Below, one piece after another: positions 23,868 through 34,439 of a stretch of 64,000 nt of DNA. The stretch comes from Dendrolimus kikuchii (Eukaryota; Arthropoda; Insecta; Lepidoptera; Lasiocampidae). The stretch lies in contig CM034392.1 of assembly GCA_019925095.2 (NCBI GenBank), positions 12,667,887 through 12,731,886 of the forward strand. Reading direction: 5' to 3'. Numbering within the stretch: position 1 is the stretch's first letter; every line of letters begins with the position of its first letter. The notes beneath the pieces are model-generated. The model did no database searches. It saw only the letters and a list, made by a program, of their open reading frames with translations, and was not told where the DNA came from. Made by a program: the position numbers and the translations under genes.

Positions 23868-25142
23868 TTAGGTTGGGGAAAAAGTTTCTTCGAATTTTAT
23901 ATAAAAATTCAAAAGGTTTTTTTATAAAGTTTATTTAAATTTGACTAAAGTATGTAGGTGCCATTTTGTTGGATAACTTTTTGCCATCTTGTAGGTAGGG
24001 ACGTGATCCCATTGCTATAAAAAATTTGGGGATTCTGATCAAAAAACTGCGACAAGTGGTTTTGGCAGTCCTCTCGTGATGTTAACCTGACACTGCCTAA
24101 GGAATTCTGCAGACCGAAACAGGTGAAAATCTGAAGGTGCAAGATCAGGACTATACGGCGGATGCATTAACACCTCCCAGCCAAACTCTCGTAACTTTTG
24201 CTGGGTGGCTAAAGATGTGTGAGGTCTAGCGTTATCATGGTGAAAAACCACACCCCTTCTTTTGATTAATTCCGGCCGCTTTCTCTCAACTTTTTGCTTT
24301 AATCTCATCAGTTGTTCGCAGTACAGTTCAAAATTGATGGTCCTGCCTGGCGGTAACAGCTCATAATGCCCTTCCAAACCCACCATACATACAGCATCAC
24401 CTTGTTGCGAGTTCACCCGGGTTTCGCCACAGTCTGTGAAGCCTGACCGGCCTTTGACCACGATCTTTGTCGCACGTTCTTGTCGTACGTGATCCACTTT
24501 TTATCACCAGTTATCAGCTTCTTCAAAAATGGTTCGGTTTCATTACGTCGTAATAAAGAATCACAAATGAGTACACGATTCATTAGATTTCTTTCAGTGA
24601 GCTCATGAGACACCCAAATATCGAGCTTTTTTGTGTACCCAGCTTTTTTCAAATGCGCCAAAACCATTTTGTGGTAAATTCCCAGTTCTCCAGCTACATC
24701 GTAACTACTAATATGCCGATCTTGCTCCACTTTTTCAAAAATGGCATCAATTTTGCCCGTAACAGGGCGACCAGAGCGACGTGCATTTTTGATGTTTAAA
24801 TTTCCGGATTGAAAACGCTTAAATCAAATTTGCGCTACTCTCACAGATACTGCATTAGGTCCATAAACATCACAAATTTTTTCGCGGCTTATGTGGCATT
24901 TTTACCTTTTTTGTAGTAAAATTTTAAAATGTATCGAATTTCTTCATTAGATTCACTCATTTTAACAATAAGAAAAACAAATGAAAATCACACATTTTCC
25001 TAGTTTGAATTTGGAATTGTTTTCTTTAAAATTATAACTTTTTAATAATACCAAATCCAGCCAGATACAAATGGTATAGCCAAAGAGATCTTATTACAAG
25101 TCCATACATACTATATGCGAAAAGTCTTTTTCCCCAACCTAT
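23868..25142 (-). mobile_element. Decayed mariner transposon
   Basis: A 1275-bp element between TA dinucleotides (23866-23867 and 25143-25144) with terminal inverted repeats starting TTAGGTTGGGGAAAAAG on the left and matching, with one end mismatch, on the right. The transposase reads on the minus strand. Confidence 0.92.
23945..24960 (-). pseudogene. Mariner transposase pseudogene
   Basis: Mariner-type sequence is spread over at least three frames. An N-terminal start (MSESNEEIRYILKFYYKKGK) at about 24960 soon meets stops. A middle part has ITGDKKWITYD (first catalytic Asp) and a later part HHDNARPHT and YSPDLAPSDFHLF (second and third Asp of the DD34D triad). The frame changes between about 24500 and 24410 and again between 24140 and 24080. 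In-frame stops lie in the first 150 bp. The element therefore cannot encode an active enzyme, though its termini could still be recognised in trans. Such transposases cut and paste DNA at TA sites. Confidence 0.9.
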
Positions 25143-26074
25143 TATATTATGTAATTTCAAACAACAATAATTTTCATCTCGAAAAATGATAGTTTCTGGG
25201 ATAAAATTAAGTAAATCCTTTGGGAGAAACAGCGCCTAGAGAATTTTTTTATGCAAAATCACTATGTGAATATTTGAGCTCTAAATAAAATATAGCCACT
25301 TGGCAGGGTTTTGATCCGCAGGGAAAACTAGTATATAATATTATAATTAGTAGGCTGATAACAGCGCTACATGGTCTTTGCTATCAATAGATTTTTTTAT
25401 TAGTTGTCTTAAGTTCACTCATGTTAATTGAGAATTCCTATCCCATTTTTTTCATATAACATTGTTCATCAGTCAATGTTATGAAATTTATCTTATTATT
25501 CATTCTTTGTTTTTAGTTATTCCTAAAGGCTTAGCCACAAGTTGGATATGTCGCCTTAATAATTAACAATCAACATATATTTAAATTAGGTGGTGTGTGC
25601 AAGATATTTATAAATATTATTCATTCAAATTCTTGAATATGTGGTAGTTTTAAATAAATACAAATTAGGCCAGAAAAACTGCCATGTTGTATGCATACAC
25701 CTGGGGGGTATGCTCCCAGGTTAGGACTGTGAAACTTAACAGTGAAATAAGAAAAATATGCCTTAACTATTAAGCAACCATGGCTCAAAAGTCAATGTCA
25801 TGAATTATCATTATTAGGGTTCATTCATAAAGCTGGGTTAATAGAAGCAACAAATACAGTCAAATTATTTATATATAATTATGGATACCGAAAATCAAGG
25901 CAACTAGTGATCATACATTTTTTATATTACAAGATTTTATTAATATTTCTTCAACATAAGTACCTAATTAATAACAATAACGTTTACAGAAACACTTTTG
26001 AGACAACTTTTCATGTTTTCAAGAATAAGCCACAAACTTTATATAAACACAAAATATTAGTTTTATGACTCTTT

Positions 26075-26477
26075 GGGGCCATTCATAAATTATGTCACAT
26101 GAATTTCATGGTTTTTGAGCCCTCCCTCATCCTTGTGACTGCTGGTCACATTTGTGAGACCCCTCCCTCACTAGTGTGACAACATCACATATTTTGCAAT
26201 TGTACATCAAAATATTATTAAATTAAAACAGAAGTTCTATAATAAGTTTAGTTTCCATTTAAATTATTTTTTAAAAGTTTCAACACTATGCTCATACATA
26301 TAGACTTGGAAATATTTTGTTAATAGTTAATGTTTTGAAGCTTAAAAAATTTAATAAATAGTTATATTAGTTTGAAATGAGACATCACAAAAGTTAGGAC
26401 CCCTCCCACCCTTGTCACACAATCACACTTCATCAACCCCATCCCCTTAATGTGTGATGTCATTTATGGATGGCCCC
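26075..26477. mobile_element. MITE with GGGGCCAT termini
   Basis: Inverted ends GGGGCCATTCATAAATTATG (26075 onward) and, from the right, GGGGCCATCCATAAATGAC; both are followed by (A)TCACA blocks. It is internally AT-rich with several TGTGAC/GTCACA motifs. No ORF and no convincing target duplication. 25145-26070 contains nothing else recognisable. Confidence 0.55.
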
Positions 26478-26807
26478 TATCATACTATATGTTTAAGTAT
26501 GTATAAAATTTCTTGGTGTAAACTAATACCTGTCATCTCAATATTCATAAGAAATGAACCATGATTCAATTACAAGGTGTAAAAGTTACAATGGTTATAA
26601 GAAATATAGTTATGCTTTTCTGAAAAATTCCAAAACACTTTACAACAATTTACATTACATGTATCAATATGAATACATATTTACATTGATTTTTATACTT
26701 CAATGTTACTGTACAATATCATTGGTAACCAAAATTACTCTTCTTTATCACCTGTTAATGAAGATTGACACTACCTATTCACTATTAAGAACTGTGGAGT
26801 GGTAAAC

Positions 26808-27362
26808 CTATATTTTGGTTACATCTTCAGACTGCCTTCTTAATCCCTCAATATATAAATCAAGCAAACTAGAACTACATTTTCTTAAGTCAATGATATT
26901 AAGCAAAGCCTCTCTTTTAAACTTATTTCTAATATTTACACATCTTTGATATTTGGCTACTAATATATTATGTCTTTGGTTAGTCATACAGAAATTATAA
27001 AATAACTTTTGTTCCAATCCAAATGTTTTGTTAAGACCATTCTTAAAATATCTGTAAAATAATTGCTGTCCAGGACCACACAAATTTTCCACTTCTATCC
27101 ATTCCTTGGGAGAAATTCCAAATAACAAACCAGTACATGGTCCTTTTACTACACATGTGATTTGCCCCGACCTGTCACCGATTCTTAATGTAGCCACTGA
27201 AGCCATTACTCCAGGTTTAGGTTTGTGAATTTTAACAGATTCAAGGAAATATTCAGTTAAAATGCCCCAACCTACTGTATGAAGTTTACATTTTCTGCCT
27301 TCGGTCAATTTTATAGGCGCAACATTTTCGAAAAATAATAAGTCGCTTTTACTTGCACACAT
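26808..27362 (-). CDS. Intronless 184-residue protein with OB-fold-like pattern
   Basis: An open frame from ATG (27362-27360) to TAA of 184 codons in an AT-rich, stop-rich setting, which argues that it is real. Residues ~25-110 alternate strand-like segments: KLHTVGWGIL, then ASVATLRIGDRSGQITCVV (quoted around 54-72) and a later EWIEVENLCGPGQQLFYRYF. The 'LRIGDRSGQI' turn resembles the strand 2-3 turn of nucleic-acid-binding OB folds such as SOSS-B or RPA-like proteins. The C-terminal third is basic and helical in character (IRNKFKREALLNIIDLRK). I do not recognise an orthologue. Its start codon is 676 bp from sloth1 and divergent, so a shared bidirectional promoter is possible. No signal peptide or membrane segment. 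Confidence 0.6.
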   Translation of the reverse strand: MCASKSDLLFFENVAPIKLTEGRKCKLHTVGWGILTEYFLESVKIHKPKPGVMASVATLRIGDRSGQITCVVKGPCTGLLFGISPKEWIEVENLCGPGQQLFYRYFKNGLNKTFGLEQKLFYNFCMTNQRHNILVAKYQRCVNIRNKFKREALLNIIDLRKCSSSLLDLYIEGLRRQSEDVTKI

Positions 27363-28037
27363 GTAGTGTTTTAAATTGTTTAAAATTAAATGATTGTATA
27401 ATTTATACCATTATTTCAATGAAAATAAATAATTTGTAAAGTGAAAAATTCAAAATATTAGTTATATAAGTAGGTAAGGTTACATACATTTGTAAATTAT
27501 TGAATTAAAATTGATTACATAGGATTGAAATGTTTGACAATTGACATTTTACTTTTAACTATAGTGTGACCACCATAAATAAATGGATATGGTTCACTTT
27601 TTTCAATTTGGCTTTTTGAAAAACCATTTCCAGGAATATAATACCGTTGTAAAGTGTAGTTAATCATTTCTGTTTAGTTAAAATTATGTATTAATTACAC
27701 TCATATTTTATTTAATAACAAAAATATATATTAAAAAAGTAAAAACATAAAAAAGTAAAAACTATAAATATATTAAGCAGAATCACAGACTAGAGAGAAA
27801 TATTGCTAGTAGAAAAGAAAGAAAAGTTTCCGTTTCAAGACAATTATACCAGAATATATCTAATATCATAGATTGAGATCATTGATCATTTTAATTCATT
27901 AGCACACATTAGGTTAGGTAGGTTCATTTTCAGTTCTAAAACAGAGCTACGTAGTATCCATAGTAGTTTGTGAACAGAGCTTAAGTTTTATTTTAATAAA
28001 TAACTACAGTCTCACAGTTAATTATAAGTATATTTCA
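27363..28037. promoter_or_regulatory. Probable bidirectional promoter region
   Basis: The 675 bp between two divergent start codons contain no repeat that I recognise and no other ORF. Both small genes must start transcription here. No specific promoter element can be defended by eye. Confidence 0.4.
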
Positions 28038-28256
28038 ATGAGAATTGGGTGGTTTCAAAAGTTAGTCAACAAATGGCCGGGAAAGAAAGCTTTTGGAATG
28101 TATAGATTCCTGCCTATTTTTTTTGTACTTGGAGCTGGTTTGGAGTTTTCTATGATTAATTGGAAGGTGGGTGAAGTTAATTTTTACAATACTTTTAAAA
28201 AGCGAAGAGCACACGAGATTGTTGAAGAAAAAATTAAGAAATATTCAGCTGCTTAA
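28038..28256 (+). CDS. sloth1: Sloth1 / SMIM4-like complex III assembly micropeptide
   Basis: 72 residues. The block WPGKKAFGMYRFLPIFFVLG followed by EFSMINWKVGEVNFY is the signature of the SMIM4 (UQCC5) family, whose human member has a matching PGKQRFGIYRFLPFFFVLG stretch. Residues ~21-40 form the single transmembrane helix; the tail is basic (KKRRAHEIVEEKIKKY). These inner-membrane micropeptides are required to assemble respiratory complex III, and Drosophila Sloth1 is the named fly homologue. The ORF is intronless. The start context (TTTCAATGA) is weak, which would help scanning ribosomes reach the next ORF. One out-of-frame ATG inside it (in AAATGGCC) opens only a short frame. The downstream ORF begins one base after its stop. 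Confidence 0.92.
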   Translation: MRIGWFQKLVNKWPGKKAFGMYRFLPIFFVLGAGLEFSMINWKVGEVNFYNTFKKRRAHEIVEEKIKKYSAA

Positions 28257-28257
28257 A

Positions 28258-28464
28258 ATGCCTGCTGGTGTAACTTGGGGACAGTATATTGCATTTTCTT
28301 CAGCGGCTATGTTATCTATGTTAGCTGGGTCGCAAGTTGTTCATCAATACTACAAGCCTCTTAAAAATCTTCATGAATACATCAACAATGAACTGAAAAA
28401 TTTACCACGTCATGTACAGGCAAAAATTAGAAAAGAACTTCAAGATGAAGGGATTTTAAAATAA
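28258..28464 (+). CDS. sloth2: Sloth2 / Brawnin (UQCC6)-like micropeptide
   Basis: 68 residues starting MPAGVTWGQYIAFSSAAMLS, with AGSQVVHQYYKPL. The MPAGV start and the AG(A/S)xVVHxYY(R/K)P motif match Brawnin (C12orf73/UQCC6). Residues ~8-25 form the membrane helix; the remainder is charged and ends KIRKELQDEGILK. The family works with SMIM4 in complex III assembly. In Drosophila sloth1 and sloth2 are made from one bicistronic transcript. Here the sloth1 stop TAA (28254-28256) is followed by one A and then this ATG, strongly suggesting the same arrangement. An AATAAA at 28501-28506 could end the shared mRNA. Translation would need leaky scanning or reinitiation. Confidence 0.92.
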   Translation: MPAGVTWGQYIAFSSAAMLSMLAGSQVVHQYYKPLKNLHEYINNELKNLPRHVQAKIRKELQDEGILK

Positions 28465-29054
28465 ATATATTAGATATTTAATTTTCATTTTATAAATGTA
28501 AATAAAATATTATTTATAGTTGATTTGTGATATTATTATTGTTCCTTAAGAGGCCCTAATTATTTTTTGAAAAAGTAGATAGCTTTCTAATTTTTTGAAA
28601 AAAAGCACATATATACATACTAGAGCTTACCCCGCGGCTGGGCTGCGAGTCCACCTCTAGTGTGTGCCTCTTATTTAAAGAGCAGGCGTTAATACAGGTT
28701 ACATTGTATTAAATTTTTATGTTAGTGCTATTTGCACCTGGAAGGTTTACTTCATTTTATATCGCAAACTATCCCATCTCCCGGTATGAAAAGTATTTAT
28801 GTTCATTTTCAGTATTAAAACTACATTTACACAAAATTAAAGCAACACTGATCCAGTATTCCTAGTAGTTTTCCATGAAAGTTTAAAAGAGAGACATACT
28901 AAGTTACTAAAATATTTTTTTATAGACAATGAATTTTTATATCTATAAACTTGAGAAATGATTGGTCTCATCCAAACTTTCATCCTCTTTTTCTAACCGT
29001 TCAGGTAAATAAAACTATCTATCCCCCGTCTATGAACACTATATAAATGACAAC

Positions 29055-29265
29055 GATGAAAGAAGGACAAAAAGGAAAAACAGGACAAAAATGAAAAATA
29101 GGACAAAAAGCACAAAATTAACAATAAGGAAATGACAAAAAGGACAAAGATGACCAAAAGGCCAAAGATGACAAAAATGACTCAAATGACAGAAATGACC
29201 AAAATTACAGAAAAATCCAAATTGACCAAATTAACCAAAATGATGAAAATGGCAAATCTCAAAAA
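29055..29265 (+). repeat. Degenerate short tandem repeat (ATGACAAAA-like, 9-bp)
   Basis: Units such as ATGACCAAA, ATGACAAAA and AGGACAAAA recur with drift; from 29132 the repeat reads as a Met-Thr-Lys tripeptide series, which is a product of the repeat and not a gene. The flanks (29280-29400, 29760-29930) carry copies of a TATCCCATTTTT-(C/G)AGGATAAAAAG repeat tail. Confidence 0.6.
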
Positions 29266-29424
29266 ATATCCTACTTTTTGGGATTACATAAATCTGTTCC
29301 AAAATCTATCCCATTATGAGGAATAAAAAGTATCCCTGGTCCACCCTCTGTATTATAATTGCATATATACCGAATTTCAGTTAAATTGGTGTAATAGTTT
29401 TTCTGTGAAAGCATTTTTTTTTAT

Positions 29425-29724
29425 AGCAGGAGTTCAGCAGACAGGCAGACGGCCCACTAGATGAAAAGCAGTTACCATCGCCTATGTACATTTGCCACAC
29501 TAAAAGGTGCTACAAATGCGCTGCTGCTCTCTTACGTGAGTCTGGAACTTGGTCACTAATGCCGGAACAAAACTCAAAGTTGTTATGGCGGCATGCTCTA
29601 GACCAGGGGTGGTAGCCATCCAGCCGGGCAAATGCCCTACCACCTGGCTGTGGGTTGTTTAATCGCCTCTTACGACGGCCGCCCAGCCGCAGGAAATTGT
29701 ATTCTTTCTCCGTTCCTGCACAGA
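29425..29724 (+). repeat. Interspersed repeat family A, full-length type
   Basis: Runs from AGCAGGAGTTCAGCAGACAG through CCATCGCCTATG, GCGCTGCTGCTCTC, GACCAGGGGTGGTAG and CACCTGGCTGTGGGTTG to TTTCTCCGTTCCTGCAC. About 300 bp, no coding capacity. 29935-31545 has no recognised gene, apart from a palindromic AT-rich spacer and a repeat arm at about 31200-31245. Confidence 0.75.
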
Positions 29725-31546
29725 TACAAAGCATAAAAAAGAGAGAGACAAATATATTTTAATTGCAGAAACTATCCCATTTTTCAGGATAAAAAGTATC
29801 CTAAGTTCATCCTTGGCATCGAAAACATATATATACTGAGTTTCATCTAAATTGATCCCATAGCTTTTCTGTGAAAACGAAACAGACAGACAGAATTACT
29901 TTCACATTTATAATATTAATAGGGATGTATAATATAAAAATCCAATAGGGAACACATATTACAATAAATTCTAATATTTTTTATATATAACAGATGTTAA
30001 AATAACATCCTATGCATCTATTATTTAAAACATTGTGATATAAATAATTTTTCAACACACTTGCTCATAAAGTGGCTCTATGGTCACCGCAATTAGGCAC
30101 AGAATGACACCCATAATCAAACTGTGAGTAAAAAATATTATAACTCACTAGTGAGTTATAGATTTTTTTTTAAATTTTATTGGTTGAGTTGCTTTGTTCT
30201 TAAAAAAGTTTTTATTAAAAAAAACAGATCGTGTTCTATACAACTACAAATAAATTAATGTTCTTATTTAAATAGATAATTTTAACTCGTACGTGTTTAA
30301 TAAATAAAACTTTCACTCATATATAACTTTTTTTATCTACTAAATAAAATGAGTTTTTGTTGTTATTTTATTCACAAGTGTGTTGAAAAACGTCGTATGA
30401 TACACGTGTGTATTGATGATTACCGTCCTCGGCTCTCTTAAGACCCTCGCCTACGGCTCGAGTCTCAATGGCGCCTCGGCGGTAATCACCAATGTTACAC
30501 ACTAGTACCATAATGTACTATTGTTTACTTTTCAAACAATTATTAGAGTATTTCATTTAACTTCTTTTACTTGTATAGGTAAATTAGCTTATAGAGAAGT
30601 TTTTGCGTTCAGTAGTATTTGTGTATTTACAGGAATTCTAAACTTGAAATTTAAATTCCTTGTACAATCAGCAAAAAGAGGTTCATTACATTTCGAAGAA
30701 TTAAATATATTTACAATGAAAAGTTGATGTACATCAAATAAATAATAATTATTTACATTGCTAATTGTTGTGAGGTCTGACTGTTTGGTTTTAGTTAGAT
30801 AATAAATTGATTTTATTTGTGGTTCATTCTTGTTATTTATTCAGTGTTATTATTTATTGCTAATTGTCATTATTTGATATTAAATTTGTTAATTAAAAAT
30901 GGTTCTGGAGTTGAAACATGGTCGAGGTAAGCTTTTGACTTCCCAGACTAAAGAGGTTTTGTATAATTTGTACAAATACTTCTAAAATGAGTGCAATAGC
31001 AATCCGAGCGGTATTATGACTCCCGCTCAATTAGTTGCTAAATCAACCTGAATACTTCTATTGGAAAAGTGCTCTCAGAAAGCAAATTTCATTCTTCACA
31101 ACAGGGACCAACAATTCAATATTAAAAATTATGTTTAATATTAATATTTATTATTTTAATATCGTTTAATATTATTAGTTTCATATTGTGTGGACCATGT
31201 ATTACTACAAAAGCAAAAACTTTTCGAAGCTAATTTACCTGTAAGTACTTATGAGATCATAAGTAGATAGGCTGCGACATTTTGTGAATTTATTAAAAGT
31301 ATCTCAATTGATTTGACTGTGTGCTCCCCTATTATGATCTTTAGTATTTTGGATTCCAAATGTCTGAAACTTGTGGTATGCTAAAGCTGTGGCCCGGATT
31401 ATCCCAGGTTAATATGAACTTCTAAGACTATTAGTAGGTATGCAGTATGTTAAATACATTGCCGAGACTAAAATTACCATCTATTTGAAAATGTCAACCT
31501 TAAAAATAACATATACATTTTGATATACGTTGGATAATATTAATAT

Positions 31547-31560
31547 ACTCAGTGGCTAGA
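31547..31560 (+). repeat. Target-site duplication, left (LINE)
   Basis: ACTCAGTGGCTAGA, repeated exactly at 33229-33242. Confidence 0.95.
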
Positions 31561-33228
31561 TCCCAAGGGAGGTCGGCCTCCCAACGATCCGTCCGCCTTC
31601 AGGCCCATAGTGCTGTTGAACGAGGTCGCTAAGGTCTTCGAAAAGATCTTGGCGGAGCGGCTCGTGAAGCATCTCGACGCTGTGGAGCCGGGGCTTTCAG
31701 AAACGCAGTTCGGGTTTCGGCGGAGGCGCTCCACGATGGACGCCTTCGAAACGCTGCGAACGTTAACGGACGAAGCCGTCCAAGCGAAGGATGTCGTTCT
31801 TGCGGTGTCGCTAGACATAGCGAACGCCTTTAACAGCCTCCCCCATGAGACGATCAGGGAGGGGCTCCGCGCGCATGGAGTCCCCCCGTACCTCACGAGG
31901 CTGTTGGGCGCGTACCTGCGGCAATCCCGAGGTAGGTCGTCGACGCGTCGCGTGCGGCGTTCCACAGAGGTCGGTCCTCGGGCCGATTCTTTGGAACGTA
32001 GGTTATGACTGGATCCTTCGGGTTCCGGTCCTACCCGGGGTAGGGCTGATCTGCTTTGCGGACGACACCCTACTCACGGCACGCGCTGCGTCATTTGCGG
32101 AATCCGTGGACGTCGCTAACGCCGGGTTGGCGATTGTCGTAGATCGAATAGCTAGGCTGGGCTTGAGGGTCTCCCCCGCGAAAACGGAGGCCATCATGTT
32201 CCATAGGAAATTTCGCAATCCCCCCGCGGACTTGACCGTTTCGGTCCAAGGGGTGGCCATTAGAGTAGGGCCCCAGATGAAATATCTGGGGCTAGTTCTC
32301 GATGGGAAATGGCTGTTCAAAGCGCACTTTGAGCAGCTAGTTCCCAAACTCGTCAAATCCGCGGGCGCACTCTCGAGGCTGCTTCCCAACGTAGGGGGCC
32401 CGGGAGGTGCGACGCGGAAACTTTACTCTGGCATCCTGAGGAGTATGGCACTGTACGGTGCACCCGTCTGGTCCATTGCACTTCACCGCCACAACAGAAC
32501 CCTGCTGCAACGGGCGCAGCAGGTTCTGGCCGTGAGGACCATACGGGGGTATCGCACAGTGTCGCGGACGGCGGCCACCCTCCTGGCAGGCGATCCGCCC
32601 TGGCATCTCCAGGCGGACGTCCTGACAGTGGTGCGCCGCACCCGGCAGGATGCCCTAGCTAGAGGCCTGACCTTCTGTCAGGTCGAAATCGAGGCGATCA
32701 GGAAGCGGGAAACCGCCTCCATGATCGCCGTCTGGTCTCAAGAGCTCGACAACCCTGCGGCCTATGGCGGCTACACGGTGGATGCAATCAGGCCACAGCT
32801 GACGGAATGGGTCAACCGTACCAGCGGCACCCTGACCTTCAGGACGACACAGATACTTACCGGACACGGATGTTTCGATAAGTATCTGTGTCGCATTGTG
32901 GGCTGCTTGCCTTCCCCGGACTGCCGCCAGTGCGGCGCGCTCGACACGGCGTTACACACAATCTCAGCCTTTCCAACACATTCAAAGCGCAGGGTAATCA
33001 GGGAGGAGGGGGTTTTTAGTGGGTATTGGGGTTGCTCGCCCGTGCAGCAACGCTCGGAGTCTTCCACACTATTCTGTGACGTCGATCGCGGACGGAGCGC
33101 TGCCAAGAGCATACTATTGCTGCAGTGTTATCGCCCCCGACCGACGCGTGTCGTTCCCCTAGCAACGACCCAGTTTGTGCGTAAATCGGTTAAGCATTTT
33201 CCCTCGCCTCAAAACAAAAAAAAAAAAA
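31561..33228 (+). mobile_element. 5'-truncated R1-type non-LTR retrotransposon
   Basis: A GC-rich insertion of 1668 bp ending in an A-rich tail (33211-33228) and bounded by an exact 14-bp target duplication. It begins inside the reverse transcriptase domain, so it was truncated during insertion. Base composition contrasts sharply with the AT-rich flanks, which suggests a recent arrival. Confidence 0.93.
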
Positions 33229-33272
33229 ACTCAGTGGCTAGATATACACACACAACAAAGCTTACAGCTTAG
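31610..33272 (+). pseudogene. Reverse transcriptase fragment of the R1-type LINE
   Basis: The first frame (to about 31940) has RPIVLLNEVAKVFEKIL, TQFGFRRRRSTMDAF and LDIANAFNSLPHETI, core RT blocks. The reading then moves to another frame for GVPQRSVLGPILWN and LICFADDTLL (catalytic DD), followed by the thumb and a C-terminal region with YGAPVWSIAL and C-x2-C...H (CRQCGALDTALHTI). The switch near 31935-31960 implies a single frameshift. The expected last Cys of the zinc knuckle is not seen and the frame runs into the 3' UTR. It is an incomplete, inactive copy of an APE-type LINE, R1 clade or close relative. Confidence 0.88.
33229..33242 (+). repeat. Target-site duplication, right (LINE)
   Basis: ACTCAGTGGCTAGA directly after the A-rich tail. 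Confidence 0.95.
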
Positions 33273-33378
33273 TGCTTTTCTGTGCACAAGATTGGGGTTA
33301 TCACTAAAAAGTGGTCTCTTCCCGACAACAAAAATGTATAATTTATGTATATCAGTCATATTGTGTTAGATTGTATCG

Positions 33379-33470
33379 GTCTTATTCATAGAGAGTTAGT
33401 GTACATTTGAACACTTCTTTATGGTTTTTAAAGAAGTGTTCAAATGTACACGGACTCTATGAGTAAGGAC
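33379..33470. repeat. Long hairpin (MITE-derived)
   Basis: Arms 33379-33423 and 33427-33470 are inverted copies with few mismatches, the inner 25 bp (TGTACATTTGAACACTTCTTT) being almost perfect. The outer ends match the terminal motif of the MITE at 601-937, so this may be a deletion derivative of that family. Confidence 0.75.
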
Positions 33471-33495
33471 GTATATTATATCTTTAATCATAGTA

Positions 33496-34429
33496 TAGTC
33501 GACGCATTATGAACTCAGGCTTCCGGTCATAAATCATATTTATCTGTCTGTCTCGCTCACACTTACAGGCCTTATGGAGAGGTGTAGTGATGTGCGTAAG
33601 AATTGTAGAGGTGCATATCGATAACGGGATAGGTACGATCGATGTGCTAAATTATGTTAAGTATTAATAGGAATATTTTTTTGCGAAAATAAAAGTTTTT
33701 AATTTGTAAGATAAAATGTTTGTTTCGACGTAATCATAGAGAAACTGTATAGATCGTAATGTGGCCCTGAAAAGGGCCGTTTTTATCTTTTTTAGGGATA
33801 TTTCTTAGTTCTTCAAAAATCCTCATCCGTATCTTCCCCACTGTGTCATCTTCCTGTAGGTTAATTATCAGAGGTGGTGCTTGATCTCTTAAAATAGTTT
33901 TCCTTAAGTCCTTATGTTGGAGCTTCTCGGCATGCCTCACACAGTTGCCTGCCTGTGATACTTCGGTTTTTGTGCGATCCACGGTCGCTCTACTAACTCC
34001 ACAAATCAGTGCTACAAGCTCTCGTGGATTATTGAAATTGAGGCAAGCTTTTTTCTCGGGGTAAGTTTTCAATTCTTTTAAAAACAGGAACACGTTGTAA
34101 ATTACAGCCCGAGCTTCTTGAGCTTTCAAGTCGCCATTTAATTTTTTCAAAACCACGTTAGAAAATAAATTCTCCATTGTGCGTATTGCGTAACGAAGCG
34201 TAAGTAATGTAATGAGTGTCATAACAAAAAATAAAATTATATTAATAGAAAAACAACAACCCGTACTCGTAACGACCAATCAGGAGTCAGAGTGCTAATG
34301 AAGGTCACGCTGACGCATCGACCCCGCGTGCGCAGGTAGCTAAGTATCTATAACGGGTTGCATTGCGTGCACATTCCTACTGTCAGTGACATTTATTGCC
34401 CGAAGACTCAGTTTAAAATGCGTCGACTA
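33496..34429 (-). mobile_element. Terminal-inverted-repeat element, Tc1/mariner-like TA target
   Basis: 934 bp between TA dinucleotides (33494-33495, 34430-34431). The first ~45 bases of each end are inverted copies at roughly 75-80 percent identity, beginning TAGTCGACGCATT. It encloses one ORF on the minus strand. Too short for a full transposase gene, so probably an internally deleted, non-autonomous copy. Confidence 0.75.
33734..34279 (-). pseudogene. Transposase N-terminal remnant (helix-turn-helix part)
   Basis: 181 codons open; the Met at 34177 (MENLFSNVVLKKLNGDLKAQ) is a better start than the first, since the preceding 34 residues are hydrophobic and low-complexity. The part EARAVIYNVFLFLKELK followed by RELVALICGVSRATVDR looks like the N-terminal DNA-binding helix-turn-helix of arthropod Tc1/IS630-type transposases. 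The DDE catalytic domain is absent. Location between inverted termini supports this reading. The C-terminal 60 residues are unassigned. Confidence 0.5.
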
Positions 34430-34439
34430 TAGTTCCAGA

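Noticed and set aside
23868..25142. Active mariner transposon
   Set aside because: The catalytic Asp motifs are present but divided among frames with early stops; only the termini look intact.
26075..26477. 3-bp target duplication for the GGGGCC MITE
   Set aside because: Flanking triplets (TTT and TAT) do not match well enough to claim one.
29132..29326. Met-Thr-Lys repeat protein
   Set aside because: It is the translation of a degenerate 9-bp tandem repeat that continues outside the open frame.
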